DNA of 64,000 nt from NCBI GenBank assembly GCA_006226375.1, contig SBHC01000081.1, forward strand, positions 248,001 to 312,000, in the 5' to 3' direction. Shown here one piece after another: positions 42,495-51,966 of the stretch. Positions within the stretch are counted from its first letter, which is position 1. Every line of letters begins with the position of its first letter. The DNA is from Deltaproteobacteria bacterium (GTDB lineage Bacteria; Myxococcota_C; UBA6777). The translations under genes were made by a program, and so were the position numbers. A model generated the notes under the pieces. The model searched no databases and was not told where the DNA came from. It worked only from the letters and a program-made list of their open reading frames with translations.

Positions 42495-45059
42495 GTGGGT
42501 AGCAACTGGTGGCTTAAGTTTGTCTTAACTCTCTCTCTCATTGTTCTTGCCGTTCGTGCATTGGTGCCGACCTTTGGTTACCAAAAGCCCGAATTAATGC
42601 CGGTGTTCCGCGTTGAATACGAAACCAACGCGGCCAAACAAATTGTCAAAGACAAGGACGGCAAACCCAAGATTAAGTATGAGAAAATCAAATCTGGGAA
42701 AAACAAGGGCAAGGTCCTCAAAGATGAAGACGGCAACCCCGTACCCATCTTTGCTCGCGACAAGAATGGCAATTGCATCCCCGAGTGGACCTTCAGCAAG
42801 GTCCAGATCCTCGATGACAAAGGCCAGCCCAAGCTCGACCCCAAGACAAAAAAGCCTATTATCAAGACATACAAGAACCGTAAATCCATCTACGACCGCA
42901 AAAAGAACGAGAAGCCTCTCGATGCGCGTCGTGAGTATGTGAAGGTTCCTCGCAAAGACAGCAAGGGCAACGTCGTCACCTACACCAAGAAGGTGACCGA
43001 GCGTAAGATCACCAAGCAGCCCAAGCTGGACAAGAACGGAAAGCCGGTCAAAGACAAGAACGGCAAACCCGTGATTAAGACCCGGATTGAGTTCAAGAAG
43101 GTGACCAAGAAGATCCCCGTGCTCCAAACCGCTCAAATGACAGACGCGGTGTGGGCTCGATGCTATCTTCCCAAGTGGTACCAGATGCTCTTCCCCTACA
43201 AGCGTAAGATTCGCTTGGGTCTTGACCTTCAGGGTGGTACCCACCTCGTCATGAACGTTGACGTGGACAAAGCTCTCGCGACCAAAGCTGCGAGCTTGGC
43301 TGAAGACTTGAACAGCTACTTGTTGAACAAGCAGCTGATTCCCAAGCCCAAGGCCGGTGAGTCGAGCCGCTTTGTGTTCCAACCCAGCAACTCCCAGTCG
43401 GTGGAAGTGACCGTTCCCGGTCGATGCCTTCCCAAAAAGACTGTGGCTTGCAAGAAGAACAGCGACTGCAAAGAAAGTGGCGCTGTCTGTGAGAGCAGCG
43501 TATGCATCTCTGCCAAGGCGAAGTACTGCGAAAAGAGCAGCGAATGTGGCAAAGACCAAACCTGCAACACTGACATCCCCGTTCAGAAGTTCCGTGGTTT
43601 GATTGGTGGTGGCAAGTTCCGCGACAACGTTCGCCTCAAGCCCCTCCAAGGCACCAAGTTTGCGGTTCGCTACGATGACGAAAGCATCAAGCGTTCCCGC
43701 GACGCAGCCATCAGCCAGGCCATTGAAACCATTCGAGGCCGGGTTGACTCCTTGGGTGTTTCGGAACCCTCCATCTCCCGCTACGGTGACACCCAAATCG
43801 TGATTCAGCTTCCCGGTTTGAAGAATCCCCAACGCGCCAAAGAGTTGATTGGTAAGACCGCACTCCTCGCGTTCCACGTCGTGGAAGATGACCACCGTGA
43901 CTCCACCACGATCTTTGCTTCGATGAGTTCGGACATTCCCAAAGGTGTGACCTCTCAGGTGCAAAGCTACAATCGACCCAACGAATCCAAGTCGGCCAGT
44001 GGCTACGACCGATTCTTCTACGGCGAAGACAAAGCTGTCCTCGTCAAGTGGGCGAAAAAATGGAACAAGAAGTTGGCGGAAGGCTTCACCAAAGGAACCT
44101 ACGCTCGCTCTTACGTTATCATGTTGGGTCAGTACGACAATCGTCAGTCTGCCAAAGAAAAGAAAGAGTTGCCCTGGCGAACCTATCTGATGTGGCGCAA
44201 GCCCTCCCTCACTGGTGAAGTGTTGGAAGAAGCCCGTCCCCAGATTGACTCCCAGAACAACCGCCCGGAAGTTGGTTTGAACTTCAACTTGCGTGGTGCT
44301 GACTTGTTTGAGTCCATGACCGGCGCACACATTGGTCACCGCTTCGCCATCGTTCTCGAAGGCAAGGTTGACTCAGCTCCCGTGATTCAGACCCGAATTG
44401 GTGGCGGTCGCGCTCGTATTACCCTCGGTGGTATGGGCGGTTACGAGCAAGCAATGCAAGATGCGAAGGACCTCGCCTTCGTGCTGAAGTCAGGTTCGCT
44501 TCCTGCACCTGTAGATATTCTGTATGAGAAAACCATCGGTCCCGCGCTGGGTCGCGACTCGATTCGTCGTGGTCTGCTCTCGCTGTTGATCGGCTTCATT
44601 CTCGTACTTCTCTTCATGATTGTGTACTACCGCGCGTCCGGCTTCAACGCCGTGATTGCGTTGCTCCTCAACATGCTCTTCGTAACCGCTGCGATGGCCA
44701 GCTTTGGCGCGACCCTAACCCTACCTGGTATGGCGGGAATTCTTCTCACCATTGGTATGGCGGTGGACGCGAACATCCTCATCTTTGAGCGTATCCGGGA
44801 AGAGATCACAGCCGGCAAAGCGGTTCGTGTGGCGGTCCAAAACGGTTACGACAAAGCGTTTGTTACGATTATCGACGCCAACATTACCACGGCCATCGCC
44901 GGTATCGTCTTGTACCAGTATGGTTCCGGTCCCATCCGTGGTTTCGCCGTCACGCTGTTGATTGGAATTATCTGCTCGGTGTTCACTGCTCTCTTTGTGA
45001 CCCGTTTGCTCTTTGACCTGTTCGTCCGCGACCGTCGCGTCGGCCGCCTGAGCATCTAA
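42495..45059 (+). CDS. secD: Protein translocase subunit SecD with large insertions
   Basis: 854 residues against about 520-620 in most bacteria. The GTG start has GAGG nine bases upstream. After membrane helix 1 (about 7-26) comes an extra, very Lys-rich stretch of about 200 residues (about 30-235) with repeated KDKNGKPVIKT-like units. The standard motif RLGLDLQGGTHLVM (about 238) begins the conserved P1 domain, which is itself broken by an insertion with eight Cys (about 309-358). The rest is canonical: ETIRGRVDSLGVSEPSI, then five membrane helices with GMAVDANILIFERIREE. SecD works with SecF outside the membrane to pull proteins through SecYEG using proton flow. secF follows 58 bp downstream. 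Confidence 0.96.
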   Translation: MGSNWWLKFVLTLSLIVLAVRALVPTFGYQKPELMPVFRVEYETNAAKQIVKDKDGKPKIKYEKIKSGKNKGKVLKDEDGNPVPIFARDKNGNCIPEWTFSKVQILDDKGQPKLDPKTKKPIIKTYKNRKSIYDRKKNEKPLDARREYVKVPRKDSKGNVVTYTKKVTERKITKQPKLDKNGKPVKDKNGKPVIKTRIEFKKVTKKIPVLQTAQMTDAVWARCYLPKWYQMLFPYKRKIRLGLDLQGGTHLVMNVDVDKALATKAASLAEDLNSYLLNKQLIPKPKAGESSRFVFQPSNSQSVEVTVPGRCLPKKTVACKKNSDCKESGAVCESSVCISAKAKYCEKSSECGKDQTCNTDIPVQKFRGLIGGGKFRDNVRLKPLQGTKFAVRYDDESIKRSRDAAISQAIETIRGRVDSLGVSEPSISRYGDTQIVIQLPGLKNPQRAKELIGKTALLAFHVVEDDHRDSTTIFASMSSDIPKGVTSQVQSYNRPNESKSASGYDRFFYGEDKAVLVKWAKKWNKKLAEGFTKGTYARSYVIMLGQYDNRQSAKEKKELPWRTYLMWRKPSLTGEVLEEARPQIDSQNNRPEVGLNFNLRGADLFESMTGAHIGHRFAIVLEGKVDSAPVIQTRIGGGRARITLGGMGGYEQAMQDAKDLAFVLKSGSLPAPVDILYEKTIGPALGRDSIRRGLLSLLIGFILVLLFMIVYYRASGFNAVIALLLNMLFVTAAMASFGATLTLPGMAGILLTIGMAVDANILIFERIREEITAGKAVRVAVQNGYDKAFVTIIDANITTAIAGIVLYQYGSGPIRGFAVTLLIGIICSVFTALFVTRLLFDLFVRDRRVGRLSI

Positions 45060-45117
45060 TTCCCCCTCTGAACGAACCTACTTTCGTGAGATACAGACGT
45101 ATCGGAGAGCATAGATT

Positions 45118-46635
45118 ATGGCTAAGTTTTTTCGAGTCCTACCGGCCGACATAAACTACGACTTTGTCGGCTTCCGCAATCGCTTCCTCACCATGTCAGG
45201 CCTGGCCGTCTTGGCTGCGTTGGTCCTGATTGGTGTCCGTAGCCTTAACTTTGGTATCGACTTCTCCGGTGGTACCGAAGTTCAGGTAGCCTTTGTCGCT
45301 TGTGGCGACGATCAGGCAGGAAAGAAGACAACCCAAGGCAAGAAGGTCACCGTCTGTGTCAAGAAGGCCGACCTCAAGCCCAATACACTTCGCAAGAAGA
45401 TTCATGCACTCTTTCCCGAAGAGAAGCCCTCGGTTCAACCGACGGGAACCAACGGAAATGAGTTCATGCTGAAGTTCCAGAGCGTCAGCTTCCTTAACAA
45501 AAAAGATGTTGAGGACATGAAAGCCGACGTGACGGCAGCCTTTGCTTCCAAGAAAGGAAACAACTTCGTCAGCTTGCGCTTCCGTCAGGACAGCGGCAAC
45601 AAGGTTGACATTGTTTTCAAGCGCGCCCTCGTCGTTCCCAAGAAAAAGAAAGACGCCAAGGGTAAGAAGGGCAAGAAGCCCGCGAAGAAAGCAAAGAAAG
45701 CCACCCCCAAGTCGACCCAGCTGAAAGTTGCCAAGAAAGCAACCAGCAAGCCCGCGAGCAAGAAAGTTGCGACCAGCAAGCCCGCAGGCAAAGGTTCGGC
45801 TCCGACCCGTGATGCTCGTATCGCTGCGCTGAAGAAGCTTCCCGAGTTGAAGCGTCTTCAGGCTGTGTTTGAAGGTTTGAAGCTGAAGAACATCAAGATC
45901 GAAAGCTCCGGCCGTCAGGGTAGCAACTTTGAATACACCGTAACGTTTGACGGCTTGAGCGCCAAGCTCAGCGAAAAGCTGAACAAGGCGTTTGGCGTTG
46001 GAGCATACAAGATCCAGCAGGTCGAGACCGTTGGTCCCCGCGTTGGTAAAAAGCTTCGCAACGACGGAATCCTTTCGCTGTTGATGGCCAACCTGTTCAT
46101 CTTGATCTACATCGCCATCCGCTTCGACTTCCGTTACGCTCCGGGTGCGGTCGCTGCGTTGCTTCACGACGTTACCATCACCACGGGTATCTTCAGCGTG
46201 CTGCAGCTACCGTTCGACTTATCAACCATCGCCGCCTTGCTGACGATTGTTGGTTACTCCTTGAACGATACCATCGTTGTGTACGACCGGATTCGTGAGA
46301 ACTGGCAGAAGTCCCGCGTGGACTTTGGCGAAGTCATGAACCGCTCCATCAACGAAACCTTGAGCCGTACGTTGTTGACCTCGGTCACCACCTTCCTCGC
46401 GGTTCTTCCGATTTACATCATCGGTGGCGCGAACATCAAATGGTTCGCCTTCGCGATGATGTTCGGTATCTTGATCGGTACGTACTCCTCGATCGCTATC
46501 GCGAGTCCGTTGGTTTACTGGTTGGATCAGTACTTCTCCTCGCGCATGCGCCAGGAAGATGAAGAAGTCGAAGCCAAGCGGGAGCGTCGTCGACGTCGCC
46601 GTGCAGGTCTCAAGGAAAACACCGAAGAGGCATAA
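45118..46635 (+). CDS. secF: Protein translocase subunit SecF with Lys-rich insertion
   Basis: 505 residues against about 310-330 in most bacteria. Membrane helix 1 (about 25-42) is followed by the signature FGIDFSGGTEVQV. The periplasmic domain is enlarged: two Cys near 60-80 and a Lys/Ala/Pro/Ser-rich stretch (about 174-231, KGKKGKKPAKKAKKATPKS-like). The conserved VGPRVGKKL and five C-terminal membrane helices with GYSLNDTIVVYDRIRENW follow, then a basic tail. All motifs needed for proton-driven function are present. It pairs with secD, whose extra region is also Lys-rich. The insertions appear inside the reading frame without frameshift. Confidence 0.96.
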   Translation: MAKFFRVLPADINYDFVGFRNRFLTMSGLAVLAALVLIGVRSLNFGIDFSGGTEVQVAFVACGDDQAGKKTTQGKKVTVCVKKADLKPNTLRKKIHALFPEEKPSVQPTGTNGNEFMLKFQSVSFLNKKDVEDMKADVTAAFASKKGNNFVSLRFRQDSGNKVDIVFKRALVVPKKKKDAKGKKGKKPAKKAKKATPKSTQLKVAKKATSKPASKKVATSKPAGKGSAPTRDARIAALKKLPELKRLQAVFEGLKLKNIKIESSGRQGSNFEYTVTFDGLSAKLSEKLNKAFGVGAYKIQQVETVGPRVGKKLRNDGILSLLMANLFILIYIAIRFDFRYAPGAVAALLHDVTITTGIFSVLQLPFDLSTIAALLTIVGYSLNDTIVVYDRIRENWQKSRVDFGEVMNRSINETLSRTLLTSVTTFLAVLPIYIIGGANIKWFAFAMMFGILIGTYSSIAIASPLVYWLDQYFSSRMRQEDEEVEAKRERRRRRRAGLKENTEEA

Positions 46636-46807
46636 ACCTCTCCCGAACCCTCCCCCAAACATGGTATTTCTTAACCATGCTTGCCTCTCTTCTCTCTCCT
46701 GTGTATCTTGTAGCAAGACGCTAACGTTTCTCCCAAAAGTATAGAAACAACGCCATCTACAGCCACAAGACCTTATCGCCAGCCTGGAACCAACAACGAG
46801 AGTCTTC

Positions 46808-48577
46808 ATGCATACACCCTCCTCTTCGATGTCACGGCGCGTGAAACCTGAGGCTCATGCAGCCTTTCCTCGCCATTGGACACAGCGCAACAAGGTCAGT
46901 CCTCAAGACGTCCGCGCTCTCCAAGAAGCTCTCAATGTCCATGCCCTCACCGCTCATCTTTTGGCGTCACGGGGACTGCAAGCCCCCGACGTTGCCAACC
47001 AATTCCTCCAGCCTTCGCTTCGCGATCTTCCCAATCCTCGTGAGATGATGGGAATGGAAGCGGCCTGCAAGCGACTGATCCAGGCCTTAAACCAAAACCA
47101 ACGCATCCTCATTTACGGTGATTACGACGTAGACGGCGTCTCTTCGACGTCGCTGCTGACGCTGTATTTTCGAGAGCTTGGGGTGAAGCCGGATCGCCTG
47201 CGCTTCTACATTCCCCATCGCTTAGACCACGGGTACGGGCTGCAAAAGGCTTGCTTTCCCGACATCGCTGAGATGAATTGCGATGTGATCGTGACGGTGG
47301 ACTGCGGGATCAGCAACAAGGATGAGATCGACGAATTGAACAAGATGGGGCTGGATGTGATTGTCATCGATCACCACCTCCCTCCCGAACAATTGCCCAA
47401 CGCTTGCGCCATCCTCAACCCCAAGCAAAAAGGTTGTCCGTACAAAGACAAAAACCTCGCTGCGGTGGGCGTATCCTACCAACTGATGATCGGGCTCCGC
47501 GCAGCGCTTCGAGAGAGCGGCTTCTTTGCCAACCGACCCGAACCCAACCTGCGCCGGTATCTGGATCTTGTAGCTTTGGGGACCGTCGCTGACATTGTCC
47601 CTTTGCAAGGCGTGAACAGGATCATGGTCCACCATGGCCTTAAGCAAATGCAACACACGCAATGGCCAGGACTTCGTGCGTTGATGCAGGTCGCCCATGT
47701 CGCACCTGACAAGATCGATGCAACAGCCATTGGTTTTCGCTTGGGGCCACGAATTAACGCAGCGGGACGCATGGAACACGCTTCCATGGCCGTCAACCTG
47801 CTCTGCCACACAGACTACAACGAAGCCATCTCGTTGGGGTATGCACTCGACGAGGCCAACACCCTTCGACGTGATCTGCAAGACAGCATCTTTGCCCAGG
47901 CCCAAACGATTCTCACCTCCGATCCTCGCTGGAACGACGAACACGCCATCATCCTGGCGGAACCAAGCTGGCACCTTGGGGTGGTCGGCATCGTCGCTTC
48001 CAAGGTAATGGATCGTTGGCACCGCCCGGTCATTATGATCGCCATTGACGAAGAAAAAGGCATTGGCAAAGGCTCTGCCCGCAGCATCGAAAGCTTTAAC
48101 ATCCACGACGCCCTCACCCAATGCAGCGAGTATTTGGTGAAGTATGGGGGTCACAAAGCTGCTGCGGGTCTCACAATAGCCAAGGAGAACCTTGAGGAAT
48201 TTCGCGAGACTTTTCTCCGCATGGCCAAGCAGTCGATCCAGGAACAAGCCCTCGAAGGTCACATCACCTACGATGTTGAGTTTGATCCGTCTCAGCTCAC
48301 GTTTGCTCTGCTGGAGGAACTATCGTTGTTGGCTCCGTTTGGCCAATCCAACCCGGCTCCTTTGATGGTGGCATCGCAAGTACCCGTGAGCAGCCAACGC
48401 AAAACCAAAGACGGCAAGCACCTGCAATTTACAGTGGGACGCAACATCAAATCGATTGCGTTTCGACAAGGCGATCGCCACCCACTGCCCAGCTATGTGT
48501 CGTTGGCGTACCAGCCACAGATCAACGAATGGCAAGGGCGTCGAAACATCCAATTGAACGTTCAGCAGATCGACTAA
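46808..48577 (+). CDS. recJ: Single-stranded-DNA exonuclease RecJ
   Basis: 589 residues, typical length. The DHH phosphoesterase motifs are complete: YGDYDVDGVSS, VDCGISN, VIDHHLPPE, LVALGTVADIVPL and GPRINAAGRM. The DHHA1 motif KYGGHKAAAGL follows, then an OB-like C-terminal domain (FGQSNPAPL). RecJ digests single-stranded DNA 5' to 3' during recombination and mismatch or base excision repair, with two Mn/Mg ions bound by the Asp/His motifs. ATG at 46808 was taken; MSRRVK at 46829 is an alternative and there is no strong ribosome-binding site. It is probably its own unit, 172 bp after secF. Confidence 0.96.
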   Translation: MHTPSSSMSRRVKPEAHAAFPRHWTQRNKVSPQDVRALQEALNVHALTAHLLASRGLQAPDVANQFLQPSLRDLPNPREMMGMEAACKRLIQALNQNQRILIYGDYDVDGVSSTSLLTLYFRELGVKPDRLRFYIPHRLDHGYGLQKACFPDIAEMNCDVIVTVDCGISNKDEIDELNKMGLDVIVIDHHLPPEQLPNACAILNPKQKGCPYKDKNLAAVGVSYQLMIGLRAALRESGFFANRPEPNLRRYLDLVALGTVADIVPLQGVNRIMVHHGLKQMQHTQWPGLRALMQVAHVAPDKIDATAIGFRLGPRINAAGRMEHASMAVNLLCHTDYNEAISLGYALDEANTLRRDLQDSIFAQAQTILTSDPRWNDEHAIILAEPSWHLGVVGIVASKVMDRWHRPVIMIAIDEEKGIGKGSARSIESFNIHDALTQCSEYLVKYGGHKAAAGLTIAKENLEEFRETFLRMAKQSIQEQALEGHITYDVEFDPSQLTFALLEELSLLAPFGQSNPAPLMVASQVPVSSQRKTKDGKHLQFTVGRNIKSIAFRQGDRHPLPSYVSLAYQPQINEWQGRRNIQLNVQQID

Positions 48578-48686
48578 CAGGAACCGTACGGTCCTGGTCA
48601 GCCAAGCAGACTGTCTGGAAGTATCTGCCTGTGGAAGAGCAGAGTCAGGGTGAACTCCCAGACTCCAAAAAAGAAAAGGAACCAAG

Positions 48687-49346
48687 ATGAAGCGACTGGG
48701 TACAATGCTGTTGGTAGTTTTGGGTTGTTTGTTGCTCGCCTCTCCAGGTTGGGCGCGGGACTTGTACCTCAACGGCAAGTTGATCAATGGAGTCCGCAAA
48801 CAGACCTTTAAGAATGTGACGGTGCGCATCGATAAGAAGGGCAACGTATACATCGTGGGCAAGCAGTACCAGGTCCGCTACAACAAGCCCAAACCAGCGG
48901 CAGGCACGAAGCAACAGCCACCTGCTCGTCGTGCTCCAGAAGCCCAACCTGAAGCTCGCCCTACCCCACGCCCAGCCGCCGGAACCAACAGCCTTCAGCC
49001 TCGACCTGAAAAGAACTACGTTGTGGTAGCCCAGCGCGACGTAAAGAATGGCAGCGGCTACCGTATCAACATCCTGCTCAACGGGAAGAAGGTTCGGACG
49101 ATCCTGACACAGCTTCCCCAGGACGTTTTTGACGTGACCAAGTATCTCAAAAAAGGCGCAAACAAGCTTGTGGTAGAAGCCATCAAGGTGAACGACAAAG
49201 CCACAGGAACGTTTTCGATGTTTCTCACTGTGGGCAGCATCAAAAAAGGCGTCGTCAAAGTGCAGAAGCCCTACGTGTTCTCCTACAAGCGCGAAGCCAA
49301 AGAGACACGCAGCTATCGACACATCTACAGCATCGATATCCAGTAG
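48687..49346 (+). CDS. Exported protein of unknown function
   Basis: 219 residues. Signal peptide at about 1-23 (VVLGCLLLASPGWA), then a beta-like domain (DLYLNGKLINGVRKQTFKNV, with IDKKGNVYIVG), a Pro/Ala/Arg-rich linker (about 72-108) and a second beta domain (RINILLNGKKVRTI; DVFDVTKYLKKGANKLVVEA). The second half resembles Ig/galactose-binding-type strands, but no family can be named. AAGGA lies five bases before ATG. The gene lies between recJ and the TPR lipoprotein, same strand, with gaps over 100 bp. Confidence 0.78.
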   Translation: MKRLGTMLLVVLGCLLLASPGWARDLYLNGKLINGVRKQTFKNVTVRIDKKGNVYIVGKQYQVRYNKPKPAAGTKQQPPARRAPEAQPEARPTPRPAAGTNSLQPRPEKNYVVVAQRDVKNGSGYRINILLNGKKVRTILTQLPQDVFDVTKYLKKGANKLVVEAIKVNDKATGTFSMFLTVGSIKKGVVKVQKPYVFSYKREAKETRSYRHIYSIDIQ

Positions 49347-49499
49347 TCTTTCTAGCCAAGGACGGGCTGGAGAGAAGGAGCGGAGAACCAAGTGAGTTTC
49401 TTGACATTCGTACGTTTTTGGGATTGATTGTTGAAGTGTCTGGGGTGTATGAAGACGCAGGTTTCGCCGTCTTCCCAACAAGGAAAGTGGGACTGCTCA

Positions 49500-50369
49500 A
49501 TGAAGCAAACATATCTACAACGTTGTATGTGGCTTGGACTCGCAACTCTGGGCTTTATCGGCCTTCAGGGATGTACGTTTGGCAGTATGGCTCAAAACAC
49601 AAGAAAAGCCCGTGCCTACTACAACATCGGCGTGAAGCAATCGAACAAAGGACTGTATCGTCAGGCGTTGGCATCACTCAAACGAGCCGAAGAGTTTGAT
49701 GGCAATAGCTATTGGATTCAAGAAGCTCTGGGTGGCACCTTTCTTCGAATGTCTCGTCCCAAGCTCGCGCTTCAGCACTACAAGAAAGCGTTAGCGCTGC
49801 AGCCGAAGTCACCGCGAGGTTGGAACAACGTGGGCACCACCTACATGGTGCTGAAGCAGTGGAAGAACGCGATCAACGCGTACCATTCAGCGCTCAAGAA
49901 CGTTCTTTACCAGACACCTTGCTTTGCTCGCATCAATCTTGCCTGGTCCTACCACAAGATCGGAGACTTCAAGCAATCGGATAGGTTCTTCGCCTTGGCC
50001 ACCACCAAGTGCCCTCGCTTTTGTCAGGGTCACCGACTGCATGGCATCGCCTCCTACGAACGGAAACAATTTTCTCGTGCAGCAGGAGCGTTTTCTCAAC
50101 TGACACAACGTTGCAGCAAGTATCTCCCTGGTTTTTACCATCTGGGACGCACACTGTTTGCTGCGAAGCGGTTCCAGGAAGCTCGTAAACCCCTGCTTCA
50201 CTGTGTGGAAAAAGGGGACAAGTACCCTGATATGCAAACGCAGTGTCGGCACATCGCTCAGCGGCTGCCCCGCGTTCGCCAACAACCACGCGCCCTTCCC
50301 TCCTCCACCAAAAATGTAGAGGCTGACTCCAACGACAGCTTTATCTACATCAAGCCTGTCGACAAATAA
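49500..50369 (+). CDS. TPR lipoprotein, possibly Tgl/PilF/PilW-like
   Basis: 289 residues. Signal peptide with a loose lipobox GLQGC (Cys about 25). Then about six tetratricopeptide repeats: YYNIGVKQSNKGLYRQALAS, ALGGTFLRMSRPKLALQHYKKALALQPKS, GWNNVGTTYMVLKQWKNAIN, INLAWSYHKIGDFKQS and others, with pairs of Cys in the later ones. Length, lipid anchor and repeat count recall the PilF/PilW/Tgl pilotins that assemble the type IV pilus secretin PilQ; no pilus genes are nearby, so this is tentative. The chosen ATG is the one that gives a signal peptide; further upstream in-frame starts do not. Confidence 0.72.
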   Translation: MKQTYLQRCMWLGLATLGFIGLQGCTFGSMAQNTRKARAYYNIGVKQSNKGLYRQALASLKRAEEFDGNSYWIQEALGGTFLRMSRPKLALQHYKKALALQPKSPRGWNNVGTTYMVLKQWKNAINAYHSALKNVLYQTPCFARINLAWSYHKIGDFKQSDRFFALATTKCPRFCQGHRLHGIASYERKQFSRAAGAFSQLTQRCSKYLPGFYHLGRTLFAAKRFQEARKPLLHCVEKGDKYPDMQTQCRHIAQRLPRVRQQPRALPSSTKNVEADSNDSFIYIKPVDK

Positions 50370-50370
50370 G

Positions 50371-50396
50371 AGGAAGCGACACGCAAACCGCTTCCT
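50371..50396 (+). terminator. Hairpin after the TPR lipoprotein gene
   Basis: Perfect 8-bp inverted repeat AGGAAGCG/CGCTTCCT with a 10-base loop, directly after the stop codon and 31 bp before recO. Only two T follow the stem, so termination may be partial and recO may be read through. Confidence 0.5.
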
Positions 50397-50427
50397 TTGA
50401 CACTCCCTAAGCAAGCCAGACAACTCC

Positions 50428-51198
50428 ATGGAAGAACGCACCCAAGGCATCCTCTTGCACACCCGACCCGTTGGGGAAGCCGACCTGATCGTTCATTTCT
50501 ACACCACCGATTACGGACGCCTCACGCTCAAAGCACGCAGCGCCAAGAAGAGCAAACGCCGGTTTGCCGGACTGTTGGAGAGTTTTTCGCGGCACTTCAT
50601 CGCGTTTGAACGCAAGCGCGCAGGGTGGCCCGTGCTCCTTCGCCTGGAGCCTGTTGAGATGTACACCGACTTGCGCAATGACCTTGGCGCGTTTGCAGCA
50701 GCCTCGTATGCTTCAGAGTTGGTCCTGAAACTTACAGAGGAAGGCGACGTCAACCGAGACATCTTCGACCTGCTCACCGCTTTTGTCTCGTACCACACCG
50801 AAACACCGCTCTCTCCCAAATCGTTGAGTCGCTTTAAGCTTCGATTGTTGGAAGACCTGGGTCTTCTTCCCAACTGGGACAACTGTATGGACTGTGGCTC
50901 CCCCTACAACACGGAGGAGACGTTTCGGTTTGAGTTGGGTCAGGGAGGGATTCTTTGTCGGTCTTGCTCCCATCGGTATACGCGCACGACCCACCCACTC
51001 CATCCGAACACTCGGTTGATGCTCATTTATCTTCAAAACCGCCAGGCTCTCCATGTCCCTGAACCTTTGCCTTGGGGCGAGGCGCTGCGCTTGCTGAATC
51101 TTCGGTTCAACCATTTAATGGGATTTCCCCCTCGAAGCCGCGGGTTTCTTTACCAGATGAACCCCGCCCTACCGGCCGATTCCAACGATACAACCTGA
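50428..51198 (+). CDS. recO: DNA repair protein RecO
   Basis: 256 residues, typical length. The N-terminal OB fold (MEERTQGILLHTRPVGEADLIV, in part; YTTDYGRLTLKARSAKKSKRR) is followed by a helical domain and the zinc finger CMDCG...CRSC (about 152-175). RecO loads RecA onto SSB-coated DNA with RecR in the RecF pathway and anneals strands. Its neighbours recJ and recO are both RecF-pathway genes, although separated by two envelope genes. The ribosome-binding site is weak. Confident call from the overall pattern. Confidence 0.92.
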   Translation: MEERTQGILLHTRPVGEADLIVHFYTTDYGRLTLKARSAKKSKRRFAGLLESFSRHFIAFERKRAGWPVLLRLEPVEMYTDLRNDLGAFAAASYASELVLKLTEEGDVNRDIFDLLTAFVSYHTETPLSPKSLSRFKLRLLEDLGLLPNWDNCMDCGSPYNTEETFRFELGQGGILCRSCSHRYTRTTHPLHPNTRLMLIYLQNRQALHVPEPLPWGEALRLLNLRFNHLMGFPPRSRGFLYQMNPALPADSNDTT

Positions 51199-51298
51199 AC
51201 GTTTGCCTTCCTTGACCCGATCCTCAAAATTTCGTATGTATCTGCTTTTCATTGACGCAAGACCCCAGTACAACGACGGAAAGCGAGAATAAGGCACA

Positions 51299-51940
51299 AT
51301 GGAACACAAGCCTTCCATGGAGAAGATCTTCATCGGCATTTCGGGTCTCATCGGAGCCGGAAAAAGCACCCTGGCCGCCACCTTGGCCGACCACTTGGGC
51401 CTCGAAGCCTACTACGAACCCGTCGAAGACAACGAGTACCTCGCCGACTTCTATCGAGACATCGGTCGCTACAGCTTTGCCATGCAGATCTACCTGCTCA
51501 ACAAGCGCTTCTTGCAGCACCAGCAGATCATCTGGCAAGGCAAAGGCGGCGTGCAAGACCGGACGATCTACGAAGACACCGTCTTTGCTCGAATGCTCAT
51601 GAAGTCCGGACTCATGGACCAAAGGGACTACGAAACCTATGTGTCCTTGTTTGAAAACATGTCCAACTTCATGTGCAAGCCCAACGTGATCATCTACCTC
51701 GACGTCGCCCCTGAGAACGCGCTCCAACGCATCAACCAGCGTGGGCGCAACATCGAGAACAACATCAGCGTGGAATACCTCGGACGTCTCTACGAAGAAT
51801 ACGAGATCTTCATCGCAGATATCAGCAAGGTGATCCCGGTGATCCGGGTCAACTGGGACCAGTTCCGCGATGTAGAAGACGTCGCCGCTGCCATTGAACG
51901 CGAGTACCTCAACAGCTCCTTCCTCCGCACCGTCCTCTAA
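51299..51940 (+). CDS. Deoxynucleoside kinase
   Basis: 213 residues. P-loop GLIGAGKST (about 15-23), then EPVEDNEYLADFY, RYSFAMQIYLLNKRF and the DRTIYEDTVFARML motif that marks bacterial deoxyadenosine/deoxyguanosine kinases of the dNK family. The lid region has RINQRGRNIENN. The enzyme phosphorylates deoxynucleosides for salvage into dNTP pools. AAGG lies six bases before ATG at 51299; a second ATG at 51317 is possible. It follows recO by 100 bp, same strand. The preferred base cannot be read from sequence alone. Confidence 0.93.
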   Translation: MEHKPSMEKIFIGISGLIGAGKSTLAATLADHLGLEAYYEPVEDNEYLADFYRDIGRYSFAMQIYLLNKRFLQHQQIIWQGKGGVQDRTIYEDTVFARMLMKSGLMDQRDYETYVSLFENMSNFMCKPNVIIYLDVAPENALQRINQRGRNIENNISVEYLGRLYEEYEIFIADISKVIPVIRVNWDQFRDVEDVAAAIEREYLNSSFLRTVL

Positions 51941-51966
51941 GAAAACCGCTCCACCCAATCCAACGA

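Noticed and set aside
42594-44339. Open frame of 581 codons on the minus strand opposite secD
   Set aside because: It is a shadow of the secD codon pattern; no ribosome-binding site and no family likeness, while the plus strand encodes a certain SecD.
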